A stretch of DNA of 64,000 bases, taken from Elmis aenea. Its lineage: Eukaryota > Arthropoda > Insecta > Coleoptera > Elmidae. The notes under the pieces are model-generated. The model did not search any database. It saw only the letters and a list, made by a program, of their open reading frames with translations, and was not told where the DNA came from. This document shows positions 43,078 to 55,101 of this stretch, piece by piece. Where the stretch lies: assembly GCA_947652605.1 (NCBI GenBank), contig OX393584.1, positions 31,049,467 to 31,113,466 on the forward strand, written 5' to 3'. How positions within the stretch are numbered: the stretch's first letter is position 1; every line of letters begins with the position of its first letter. Position numbers and translations under genes: made by a program.

Positions 43078-44578
43078 GGCGACTATTTAAATGAGCAATA
43101 GATAAAATAAAACGTGCATTAATTGTGAGCATTTAGTAAAATAATTGTGCATTTAGTAAAATATTTGTGCATTAAAAAAATTATTAGATCATTACAAAAA
43201 ACTAATGTGCCATAAATAAATATGTTTGTAAATATATAAAAACATTTAAGCAATATTTTTAAAAAAAATGGCATTAGAATAAATGCTTGCGCATTTATAA
43301 ATGTGGATGTTCCTTTAATAATATATTTGTACACTTAAATAAATAAATGTACAATACATTCGTACCTCTACAAAAATATATAAACATCTCAAAAAATATT
43401 TGATCATTTGAAAAATTACATTCCCAATAGTTTAATTAAATCACCATTTAAATATTGAATGCGCGCATTAATTAAATTATTTGAACCACCAGAAAAATAT
43501 TTTGTAACCTAAAACGAATAATATGTGCACTAACTTTGAGATGCAATGTTAGCAACCACCGTAGATGTAGATTATTATACTACCAATAGAAGATGAAAAA
43601 TGGAGAGATGGCCGATGTACTTGCCCAAAATTTAAAAAAAAATACATATGTAAACATTTACTAGGAGTTGCAATTAGGTTTAAATATCTTTTATGCTCCT
43701 CTAGAAGCAAAGAATTTGGCAATAGGAACAAAACGAAAACGGGGGCGGCCATCAAAAGCAAGAAAAGCTATGATCGTTCAATAAAATAAGGCAACTATTT
43801 AAACGGGCATTATTTAAATATACATGAGCCTTAAGAACGAATACTTTAAGCAATAGAACTATAAATATTTAGGTATATTTAGCTTATAGGCTAGGGGAGA
43901 TTTTTTTTACAGCAAACATTGAATTTATCGACAAAATGTTTTATCATTTGCTTAAAAGATATATTTCTTTCATGCTAAATATTTATTATTATTTTAAATA
44001 TTTCTAATGCACAAAGTATTCGTTATAATGCACATGTATATTTAAATAATGCCCGCTTAAATTGTACCCTGATGTTTGTTTGTTATGAAATATTGTTTAA
44101 TTCCTTTAATAAAATAAATTGCAAAATATTAAACGAGTTTGTTTGTCTTTAAAAATGGTTTAGATGGAGTAAAGTTAAATAAAATATGTTGTAAAATACT
44201 TCAAATTCGATCCACATAGGGTGTAAAGTCTAATGACAAAATTTTATCATTTGCTTGAAAGATATATTGATTTCATGCTAAATATTTATTTATTCTATTG
44301 CTCAAAGTATTCGTTTTAGGGCACATGTATATTTAAATAATGCACATTATAGTGTTTTTTATTTAAAGTAAAATATTTATTTAATGCGCACTTTTTAATA
44401 CTTTATTGCACAGAAAAATCGTTTTAGGACACACTACAAATAAAATATTGCTCAAAATAACATTTTTTTATGTAAAATAGATATATTATTTAATGCTAAA
44501 TAATTATTGTTCTATTGCTCAAAGTATTTCTTTTAGGGCACATGTATATTTAACTAATGCACGCTTAAATCGCACCCA
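43078..44578 (+). mobile_element. MULE-like element, copy 4 (1,501 bp)
   Basis: 3,267 bp after copy 3, with the same ends and length. Small private changes include TTTAAAGTAAAAT near 44365 and ATTTTTAAAAAAAATGG near 43255. Confidence 0.82.
43571..43784 (+). pseudogene. SWIM transposase relic, copy 4
   Basis: Same motifs and same frameshift as the other copies. Confidence 0.75.
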
Positions 44579-47032
44579 TTTTTTTTTTTACAATTTTGAC
44601 AATGCGAATCGTAAGCAACGCATTTGTTCTCCAAACGCTGTAAATAAAAAGTTTGTGTTATGTAAGGAATGGTCAATAAACGTTTAACCTTGAAAGAATA
44701 AAACCCACCCTCTAGTCAAACTAATTCCTTTTTTACAATTTTGACAATGGGAATCGTAAGCAACGCATTTGTTATCCAAACGCTGCAAATAAAAAGTTTG
44801 TGTTATGTAAGGTATGGTCAATAAACGATTTACTTTGGAAGAATATAAACTCATCCCTCTAGTCAAACTAATTTTTTTTTTTACAATTTTGACAATGCGA
44901 ATCTTAAGCAACGCATTTGTTCTCCAAACGCTGTAAATAAAAAGTTTGTGTTATGTAAGGAATGGTCAATAAACGTTTAACCTTGAAAGAATAAAACCCA
45001 CCCTCTAGTCAAACTGATTCCTTTTTTACAATTTTAACAATGCGAATCGTAAGCAACGCATCTGTTCTCCAAACGCTGTAAATAAAAAGTTTGTGTTATG
45101 TAAGGTATGGTCAATAAACGATTTACTTTGGAAGAATATAAACTCATCCCTCTAGTCAAACTAATTTTTTTTTTTACAATTTTGACAATGCGAATCTTAA
45201 GCAACGCATTTGTTCTCCAAACGCTGTAAATAAAAAGTTTGTGTTATGTAAGGAATGGTCAATAAACGTTTAACCTTGAAAGAATCAAACCCACCCTCTA
45301 GTCAAACTAATTCCTTTTTTACAATTTTGACAATGCGAATCGTAAGCAACGCATTTGTTCTCCAAACGCTGTAAATAAAAAGTTTGTGTTATGTAAGGAA
45401 TGGTCAATAAACGGTTCATTTTGAATGAAAATAAACTCATCCCTCTAGTCAAACTAATTTTTTTTTTTTTTATTTTGACAATGCGAATCGTAAGCAACGC
45501 ATTTGTTCTCCAAACGCTGTAAATAAAAAGTTTGTGTTATGTAAGGAATGGTCAATAAACGTTTAACCTTGAAAGAATAAAACCCACCCTCTAGTCAAAC
45601 TGATTCCTTTTTTACAATTTTAACAATGCGAATCGTAAGCAACGCATCTGTTCTCCAAACGCTGTAAATAAAAAGTTTGTGTTATGTAAGGTATGGTCAA
45701 TAAACGATTTACTTTGGAAGAATATAAACTCATCCCTCTAGTCAAACTAATTTTTTTTTTTACAATTTTGACAATGCGAATCTTAAGCTACGCATTTGTT
45801 CTCCAAACGCTGTAAATAAAAAGTTTGTGTTATGTAAGGAATGGTCAATAAACGTTTAACCTTGAAAGAATAAAACCCACCCTCTAGTCAAACTGATTTC
45901 TTTTTTACAATTTTAACAATGCGAATCGTAAGCAACGCATCTGTTCTCCAAACGCTGTAAATAAAAAGTTTGTGTTATGTAAGGTATGGTCAATAAACGA
46001 TTTACTTTGGAAGAATATAAACTCATCCCTCTAGTCAAACTAATTTTTTTTTTTACAATTTTGACAATGCGAATCTTAAGCAACGCATTTGTTCTCCAAA
46101 CGCTGTAAATAAAAAGTTTGTGTTATGTAAGGAATGGTCAATAAACGTTTAACCTTGAAAGAATAAAACCCACCCTCTAGTCAAACTGATTCCTTTTTTA
46201 CAATTTTAACAATGCGAATCGTAAGCAACGCATCTGTTCTCCAAACGCTGTAAATAAAAAGTTTGTGTTATGTAAGGTATGGTCAATAAACGATTTACTT
46301 TGGAAGAATATAAACTCATCCCTCTAGTCAAACTAATTTTTTTTTTTACAATTTTGACAATGCGAATCTTAAGCAACGCATTTGTTCTCCAAACGCTGTA
46401 AATAAAAAGTTTGTGTTATGTAAGGAATGGTCAATAAACGTTTAACCTTGAAAGAATAAAACCCACCCTCTAGTCAAACTGATTCCTTTTTTACAATTTT
46501 AACAATGCGAATCGTAAGCAACGCATCTGTTCTCCAAACGCTGTAAATAAAAAGTTTGTGTTATGTAAGGTATGGTCAATAAACGATTTACTTTGGAAGA
46601 ATATAAACTCATCCCTCTAGTCAAACAAATTTTTTTTTTACAATTTTGACAATGCGAATCTTAAGCAACGCATTTGTTCTCCAAACGCTGTAAATAAAAA
46701 GTTTGTGTTATGTAAGGAATGGTCAATAAACGTTTAACCTTGAAAGAATCAAACCCACCCTCTAGTCAAACTAATTCCCATTTTTGCAATTTTGACAATG
46801 CGAATCGTAAGCAAGGCATTTGTTCTCCAAACGCTGTAAATAAAAAGTTTGTGTTATGTAAGGTATGGTCAATAAACGATTTACTTTGGAAGAATATAAA
46901 CTCATCCCTCTAGTCAAACAAATTTTTTTTTTTTACAATTTTGACAATGCGAATCTTAAGCAACGCATTTGTTTTCCAAACGCTGTAAATAGAAAGTTTG
47001 TGTTATGTAAGGAATGGTCAATAAACGTTTAA
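44579..47032 (+). repeat. 147-bp satellite, block 5 (~16.7 monomers)
   Basis: 2,454 bp. The right half is homogenised into one dimer type repeated about five times between 44990 and 46700: the A monomer with CAAACTGATTCC, TTTTAACAATGCG and CGCATCTGTTC, then the B monomer with TTTGGAAGAATATAAAC and GCGAATCTTAAGC. The array stops after AATAAACGTTTAA; AACGTTCCCTTTCC is unique. Confidence 0.96.
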
Positions 47033-49384
47033 AACGTTCCCTTTCCTTCAACATTACTAAAATTTGAATTCGTTACCTAATAACGAAGTTCTGAATGCCA
47101 ACTTTGTTCAATATCAAAAAATCTATTGACGAATTGCGCTTTTATTTGTTCCTTGTCCATACATTACATGTTTAACCTGTTAGTTGTTCCTTATTCAAAA
47201 TATAACTATAACTGCACCTATAAATATAAATAAAGAAATAGTTAAGAATCAACTTTAAAACAGTATTTGCGTTATTTGTTTTGGTTTACAGAATGTGTTT
47301 GCTTTACGTAAAGCGATTTTTTTTTCTGTAAATGTAAATATAGCTGCTACAATTTAAGCGCCCATGCAGTTTTAATAACATTATTTATTGTGCATTATGG
47401 CACATAGCCACCGATGGAAGAGCTGGTAACAATAATAGTGCCCTAATAAAAATTTTGAAAACAACAAAATACCTTCACATCCGATATTACTTTCCGGTCA
47501 GATTTATGTGTTCCTCAAAACAGAAACAGCGTAATGAGTACCGCTCTTTTCAATTATATTTTAAACTAATGTGATACCATTCACATCATTGAGCAAACAT
47601 TTTCAGAAAGAAATGAACTTGTACAAGAAGTGGATGCCATGTACTATAAAATTGACAAGCAACTGCGTTTATAGTTTATAACCCAAATTTATTAGTTAGA
47701 ATTATTCTTGCTACTCCAAAAACTAAAACGCCATTGCAAATTGTGCAGATGTTAAAAGAAATGTTTTTATTAAGTGTTTTTTGTGTGAGTGGTTTTCTAA
47801 ACCATTCAAAAACATCTCCAACGACTGTTTTTACAGCCATTGTATTCGGTGTCATCGGCGGGGTTGTTTTAATTTACTAATCCCGGTTAGTCGACCCTCT
47901 CCCGGTGAATTTTTTAAATTAATTACGGGAACAAATTACTATAAGACGAGTTTTTAATGACAAAAATTAAGAAAGCTTTCGCAATTGTCGCAGATGCGGA
48001 TGTATAAATTGATAATCCTCAAGATCTATGGATGTTATTTAGTAACTAACGACGTAATTAGACGATGCATTTTAAAGTCATGGTGCGTGCTGTGACATAG
48101 CCTTTGCGGCTGTTATAATTCCAACACTAATTGGACCATTTTATAACTGCACCGCGGATTTATGCTTTATTAATTGTACTATTTTTATACGCGTCTTAGT
48201 TGCTTTATTGTCATCTGCGCCCTTAACGCATTTATGTGTCAGACTGTAACACCGATAAATAGCCGGTCAGTAGTTTTGTTAATTAATAATAAGTATTTTA
48301 TAAAATTAATGGTCAGTTCATATTAATTTTTTGGTCAGTATATAATATAATAAAGCAAATGTAGTATGTTAAAACGTCGTACATTTTCTTATGTAAATCT
48401 GTACAAATTTGCTCTTTAGCTCTAACTCATACGAAAACACAGTTACTTATTTAAGGCGATAGATTTTATACAAATATGATTCAAAATAACCTATGATATA
48501 AAAATATTTTACGCAACATGATTTTTTACATCGAATCTTTGTAACTTAAACTTTCCAGCCCTACTATAATAAAAATATTTATTTATAGTGTTCATGATTT
48601 CTAAATACTTTATTTTTTATTACTAATAATAATGAAGTAAATTACAAAATATTGATTTTTCTGTAATCGTTTACAATATTGTCGAACGGTATATTTTTAG
48701 GAATGTGAGTACTACTTAAAATTGTTAGGGTGGCAGTGTAAGAGGGAAGATTTAAATTAATTTGAAGTTCAAAGGATCGTTTGGCATGTTTGCTTTGTGA
48801 CTTTATGCTTCATTTGCTGATTATTTCCAATGACCAGCTTCGTCTGGCTTAGTGTCTTTTCCAAACGCCGTAGTTCTTTTCCAAATTAGTAAGGGTAATT
48901 TATTTCTCCAGTTTTATTGTGTCCCTGAAACGCTCCCGCCGTAATTATAGTGATTACATACTACAATTTTATCGAAGAATGATTGTCAGTAAGAGAATTA
49001 TTAAATTGAAATGAATCATAATAATTACCACATGAATGCCGATAATCTTATTTTCTTGTATTGTTCATTGTAACGATAATCGCCGCATAATAATCTCTAA
49101 TTATTTAACGCGAATTATTATACCGTTCTTTTATTTAGATACTAAACAATCTTGAATATGTATATTTCAATAAAATTATATTGATATTCATTTTATGAAA
49201 AGTTTTCCATTAACGTCTTATACACGAGTTTCAAAATACTTTCCCGCAAGTGCATTTTTATAACCATAAGAAATTGAAAAACGTGTACTAAATCAAATTT
49301 GTTGTTTTTTTTTATATCTATAGATCACATAATCTCCTTTGATAATAAGTGTTTTTTAAATAAAATTATTTGGTATGATAGAGT
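47033..49384. other. AT-rich DNA, nothing recognised
   Basis: No credible coding frame, RNA gene or repeat. A small CG-richer patch lies at about 47850-47910 (ATCCCGGTTAGTCGACCCTC). Confidence 0.5.
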
Positions 49385-49479
49385 CGTGGCCTAAAAAAAA
49401 ATACAAAATAGCAGGCAAAGCTCTCCGGTTAATTTGCTTCCCATCGCCACCTGCTGTACCCCCGAATTCTACGCCTCTG
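49385..49479 (-). mobile_element. hAT-like terminal fragment (CAGAGGCGTAG end)
   Basis: Read on the minus strand from 49479 it begins CAGAGGCGTAGAATTCGGGG, then GTACAGCAGGTGGCGATGGG. The start resembles CAGTGGCGTAG-type hAT ends. The inner limit is approximate and no partner is seen. Confidence 0.4.
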
Positions 49480-50639
49480 AGTGTAAGTATAAAAAAATAA
49501 AGTAAGATTTTATGCTCATTAAGAATATTTACAACCTCTACTAAACATTTTGCAAGTGAATATCTGTTATCGAAACAAATACGATCAAAATTTAAAAAAA
49601 GTAGATTTAGAGCGGCCCTCTGATAGGTATGTGAAATTTTGCCTTAATTGATTCCTGCTGTTTTAGAGATTATTAAAGCTGCTTTGTCAAAAGGACGGTG
49701 TTTAAGAGATGCAGGTTACACCGTTTTCCGATACATCACTGGACTTTAAAATGTGTTTTTATTCTATTTTTATTATATTTGAATTAAATCTGCTTTAAGC
49801 TTGCCCTTAAGCGTTATTTTATAAATTACGGACGAATTTTATCTACGCAAAAGTTTTAATTTACGGGTTGTTCAGCACTGTTCATGTTTCTGTAAATGCG
49901 CATCCGGGATAAGCGGGCTTCATGAGCTAAGCTTTCCAATCTTAATTCTCACATTAACAGTGCATATCAGCAGAGAAAATCTCTAATGCGGTAGAATGTG
50001 GCATGGCAAGAAAAATCGAATGCAATGTGTTAAGAGTACTTGAATGTAAACCATCGGGTGATGTGTGCAATTCCGAACACAGCATTAATGTCCATTATTT
50101 GAGAACTACTGATGCAGATATACTCTCAGCCAAGGCAAAAACGACGACACGAGATCACGATCCGTCATCTTAGTTCGGACTCGACGCTTCCTGGTAGGAA
50201 TGCGGACAGCGACAGCTCCGGAGTATCACTACGCTCCCGCTGGGTGTCTGTCACTGCGATGGCATGTCAGAAATTAGTCTCATGATGCTTCTTTTTTTCT
50301 TAAAGTGACAATGAATTGTTACTCAAATAAGACACACTTCTTTCTCGAAAAACTTGTTTTATACTTGCATTTTGATTAGCTATTATTTTCATAACGCACT
50401 TAAATCCATGCAAAATATAAGCAAAAGTCTCTACGTTAATTGACAAAAAAATAAATTCGCAGATTCTCGGCTGACAAGGTTTAACGAACAGTTTTTATGT
50501 GTCTGGTCCTATGATAATTAAATAAAACGGGCAAATTGTTTAAACAAAAATCATAACAGGCTCTGAAAAAGTAAAAATTAAAGCTAATAATTTGCTCTTT
50601 AGCAAACAAGCCATAATTTTAAACATGTCTGCTTATAGA
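49480..50639. other. AT-rich DNA with one GC-rich patch
   Basis: At 50140-50270 composition shifts strongly (GTTCGGACTCGACGCTTCCT, CTACGCTCCCGCTGGGTGTC). No frame, tRNA fold or known repeat was found in it. It could be an old exon, a transposon piece or a regulatory island. Confidence 0.4.
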
Positions 50640-50830
50640 GAGTGTTCCAAATAGCATTTCTAGCTTGAGGATCTCGTTTATTATTGGAGATGCAGGTTTG
50701 CTTAAGTTAGATGAATTATTCTTAAGTGTGAGACTAGCTACATCTATTTTTTAAAGTACAAAATTCGTTGCACTTCAGAAGTTATAGCAGAAATATGAAA
50801 ATGTTGAATTTCTTTTTTTTCTCATTTTCT
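50640..50830 (-). repeat. interspersed repeat, inverted copy of 14570-14762
   Basis: In reverse complement it shows AAATTCAACATTTTCATATT, GCTATAACTTCTGAAGTGCA, AATTTTGTACTTTAAAAAA, AAGCAAACCTGCATCTCC and a GGAACACTC end. It is the same phrase order as 14570-14762 in the opposite direction. Confidence 0.6.
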
Positions 50831-53800
50831 CTCATTTTCTCTCTTTTTTGTCTTAATCAAAAGATCAATTTTATATGTATTTTCCGAGGCACTTTTTTAT
50901 GTAAAATGTAACTAGCATTTTACTCTTTTTTTATCACTTTCTATTTTTGAGATATTACGCTTAATTTTATTTTTTCTAATGGGTCGCCAAGTTGGCTTGG
51001 AATCGTTAAAAATAATTGCATTTCGGTACGTGGTAGATGTTTAGATCTAGTTTATAATCACTTTACAAAAACTTTAGTTTAGATTCTTACTAGTCTCCGA
51101 GATCCCCGTGTTTTTCATATTAAAACATAGGTACAATCTGAAACACCAAAATTAATTTTAAATATCTTCTGTTTTTATTCTTACAGTGTATTTTATTAAA
51201 TAAATAATGAGTTACCAGCATTTGCTCTTAATAACGAATTTAGTTTTTATTTTTAAGTAATTAGCATAAGTACCTATATCATAATCAGCTGATGCTGTAT
51301 AATAATATCTAATCACTAATTTACACTTCAAAACTTTATAATAGTTTCAGTTTATCATACGCCACAATTCTACTAAATATTTAATTTTTTGTGTCAGACA
51401 CAGATAACATTTAGTATATTTCAACGATGTATTTTATTCCACCGTATTAAAATTATTAGCGTTATTCTATCTACAAAGTTTGAAAATATAAATTATTTCG
51501 AATAGGAATATGGTAATCTCATAAATTTAATTTTAAATGGAATTGGTCATATTAATTATAATATCGGAGTTTATATGAAAATTTAATTGGGCTGGTTATT
51601 TAATAACAACTTCGAAATAAATTATTACACAAAAAATTATTTTTAATTAAGTTTTAACTGTGCGATATCCCCGTTAGTTTTAGATCGATCTACCTATGTT
51701 GTATATCGATGAGCACGATTTAGTGTAATACAATTTAATGAATTTCTTGTTTTCAAAATTGAACTGTAGCGTGAAAGAATTAATTGCAATTTATTTAGTT
51801 ATACCGGGTTTGATTCTCGCACTCCTATAATTTTGTTATTTTCAGAGGAAGCTCCCATAAACATAATATTTTTGTAAAACGTCGAAAATTTCCTATAAAA
51901 CGACTTCAAAAAAATTTTCAACGATGAAATATGCCAGACCTGCTAAAACGAAACCTGCTAATTACAATTATTTAACTATCCAACGAGCGAGCAGATCAAC
52001 CGACGTCAAATATGGGGCCCGGATGCGAGAAGTAAAATTGCGTCTTCGATCTAAATTATATCTTTTACGTTATTAAACAGGATGTCGCGGAGATTATCAT
52101 CACCTCGGTTATATCATTTGTCTTTTTCTTATACATAGTTATAGTTTGCTTGAGGCTTGAGGTTGTTACAAACACCAATACCACAGAATACACGAAAAGA
52201 ACGTATGTCGTGAGTTAACTTTAAACGTTGAGATTAGATCGAGTCCAATACAATTATCAAGTGTTCGCAAATAAGCGTCATTTGATGCCACATTAAATAC
52301 TACAAAATGTTTATCACTGCAATAAGCTATACGTTACCGTGTTCTTAATGATAGTTACTTTTTTTTGAAAATCATTTCTAGCGTTTCTTTTATCGATTGC
52401 GTTGCAATTCCTAAAAGTGCTTCGAAAATTGCTTCAAACATAAAGCAGCTAATATTTGTCATTTTCCACTCGATTTGGCGGCACGCGACCCTTGCGACAT
52501 TGAAAATGTCACCCTCGCGAAGGGGATACTTCAAAATAACCGCCCCATCCCTTTGCTTGTCTTGTGGGATTAAACCGACAACTGTAATTAAATATTAAAT
52601 AGATTTGGAAATTGTGTATACTTGTGTAATTGGCATGTAAAATAGCTGGATCAGTGACAGGGTTGGGCAAGAACGAGTATATTAAATGTATGGCAGTACA
52701 GAACACGAGTACAACTCTAGTAGATGATTGATTACATCTTTACTAAAGTACTCGGTTCGCACACAGCTAATGATTTGTTTCTGCTTACACCGTGTTCCAT
52801 ATGTAATTTAAATATACTCTCGTTTACTTCATGTTATTAATTGATTTCAAATCATTTATTTATTTATTTAAATAAGCAATTATTGCATGCTATTATATCA
52901 TTAAAACGATAAGAAGACTAATGAGCTATGTTGTCTTGTGACAGCGTTAAGGAAAATATAATTACGGCACAAATAATTCATTACGCGTGCTAATTAGTTG
53001 CCAAATTTTAAATTACGAAGTCCAAACATTTATAATGAGTTGTCAAAAATATCGCTAAGAAAAGTTCGTTATTTCAATATCATGCTTTGCACATTTTGCA
53101 TGCATGCTTTAGTTCTTTTTTCCTCGTAATGTAAGTATTTAACAAACAACAGCACGGGTTGACTAATGTGCACCATAAAAAGGTCACCATACCGAAATGA
53201 ATTCATGTTATGGAACACCATTAATTAAAACTGTATAATTAGCACATTAAACTATAAATATCTAATTAATTTCTAACTATTAATTTTGACTTCGATTATA
53301 TATACATCAGAGCATCAAAGCCAACCTATAATACTTTAAATCCAACTGTCTAGATGTTTTTTTTTTCAAATTAATGACATAGAACAAGTCAATAAAATTG
53401 CAAATATAATCTTTTTTACTGCTCACAGGACTCACAGGAGCCTGGACATCATCCTACAATTTGTTTTTTTTTAACGCGCTAATTGAACGTAGAAGGGCAA
53501 ACGTCTACAAAAAAAAAAATCCTTCTATGTGTGGACACTTTGTTGCCATTAGTCGCGATCACACACGCTTTGCCGGTTCTCTGTGTTTAATATTAATAAA
53601 AGAGTTTACCCAATCACTGTGGCTGTAAAATGGCCAAACGATAAAATAATCCAACTAATAGAAATGTACAGTGATGCACAATGTCTGTGGAACCCACAAG
53701 ATTCAAAACACAACATTCCATTATAAAACACAAAGAACTCACGTACAAATTTCAGAGAATAATTTTGAAAAAGACTTCATAAATTATTTAAAAATATCCG

Positions 53801-53984
53801 TAGCACCCGCTTAACATTGAACTAAACATAAAAAGATCCACTAAACCAACTTCCAACTTCTATATGAGTGCGGGCAATTTTTGTTTTTTCAAAGTTTTAG
53901 CGGACCACTATAGAATATTGTTCTGAAAGATGAAACAAAACGTATATGTATCGTGTTAAGGTTTAAGTTGAATGATTTTTTGTC
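50831..53984. other. AT-rich DNA, nothing firmly recognised
   Basis: A phrase at about 51095-51115 (GTCTCCGAGATCCCCGTGTT) recalls the interspersed repeat at 14570. At 52488-52523 CCCTTGCGACATT and AATGTCACCCTCGCGAAGGG form an imperfect hairpin. The frame at 52365-52598 shows no motif. No gene is supported. Confidence 0.4.
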
Positions 53985-54055
53985 GGGTGTTGGGGACCAC
54001 AAAAGCTCTTTCGCGAGCTGAACATGGCCCGCGGGCCGCCAGTTGGACAGCCCTG
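53985..54055 (-). mobile_element. hAT-like terminal fragment (CAGGGCTGTCCAACTGG end)
   Basis: Read on the minus strand from 54055 it begins CAGGGCTGTCCAACTGGCGG, then CCCGCGGGCCATGTTC. This GC-rich terminal pattern is well known from hAT elements in animals. A 145-codon open frame on the minus strand (53963-54397) passes through this end but contains no transposase motif, and I treat it as chance. Confidence 0.6.
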
Positions 54056-55066
54056 CACTAAACCATAATAATTGTAATTAAGTTGCTGAAAATACGTTTC
54101 TGTGTGTGGACACTGTTTCCTTTCTTTTTCGACATGTTTAAATACTTTGTAACCTGTGTCGAACTGTTTCTTTTGTTTGTACATTTTGTATCTTGTTTCT
54201 GCGACATGAAACAGAAACAGTCGACAAAGTCGCAATGACATGTTTCCATTTGTTGCCTCTGTGTGTTCGTAGTTTAATAATAAGCGAGATTTTATTGGTG
54301 GCCCTGGAATTTCAATCAGTACGTTCACAATTGGAACCGATATAGTTAATATTATTCGTTTAATTTCAACCGAAAGTAAAAAAATAAATAATTCCATGTT
54401 CTAATGTTTAAATCCTTTATTCGTGAGTATACAATAAATAGTATTAGTCCGTTGGTTAATTCGTTATGTGAACATTAAAATAATTTTATTTACATAATAC
54501 ACTTCCGTCGTATATGCAACAATTTCAGATGACTTATTGCCATGTTTCTTAGGATTGTGTTTAACTATAGCTCATTAACTTTTTCACATTATGCAATTGT
54601 TATTAATATTGATCATAGTGTAATATTGAGACGGTACATATTTGAAAAGTGTTTGATAGCGTATTCGTGGATTTTTTTAAAGTAGAACATGTTTCGTCTC
54701 TAATAAATAAGGCAATTCTGTATAATTAGAGATCAGTGAAATATAAAGCAGGTAGTTATTAGTGATTGAAATATAGATTGATAAATTACGAGTGTTTCTT
54801 AGGACTTTCATACAGAACAAATTACACCACCCACGATTAGTGCAACGTAATTGCAGTCCTGGACACAACTGAACTCTGCTTATAAACGTTAAGCGAGATA
54901 TTTAAGTGATTGCATTTTAAATACAGTGTATAGACAAGGAAATGCTCTACGTATCCCCGTAATAGCATGACGATGTTAACTTCATAGACTTTAAGGAGAC
55001 ACTTCCACTCTTAATTATATATAGAGTATTATATAATAACAAATAATTTATAATTTTGATGAATAA
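54056..55066. other. AT-rich DNA, nothing recognised
   Basis: Left flank of the LINE-satellite composite. No gene or repeat is supported. Confidence 0.5.
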
Positions 55067-55101
55067 AATGTTTATGCATCAGACATTTAAAAAAATTAAT
55101 G
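55067..55101 (+). repeat. 35-bp direct repeat, left copy (target-site duplication)
   Basis: It ends in TATGCATCAGACATTTAAAA followed by AAATTAATG. It matches 59742-59776 at 34 of 35 positions (mismatch at 55072), the last 29 being perfect. The satellite begins immediately after it with AAGAAGTTTGAAGC. Confidence 0.9.

Noticed and set aside
33318..43761. Minus-strand frames in each 1.5-kb segment (about 71 and 70 codons).
   Set aside because: They are antisense to the MULE-like segment. The real signal at 33770-33983 and its copies is on the plus strand and frameshifted.
32496..46913. Many 60-94-codon minus-strand frames with the repeated pattern KCVAYDSHCQNCKK.
   Set aside because: They are one satellite monomer read in the single open frame. 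The monomer length is divisible by three, so the frame persists. There are no start contexts, and many copies end at the same satellite-encoded stop.
52365..52598. 78-codon plus-strand frame in a slightly GC-richer patch.
   Set aside because: No recognisable domain. The patch contains an imperfect hairpin, which explains its composition equally well.
53963..54397. 145-codon minus-strand frame.
   Set aside because: It reads through a hAT-like terminal repeat, has no recognisable domain, and starts in hydrophobic AT-rich sequence. It looks like chance.
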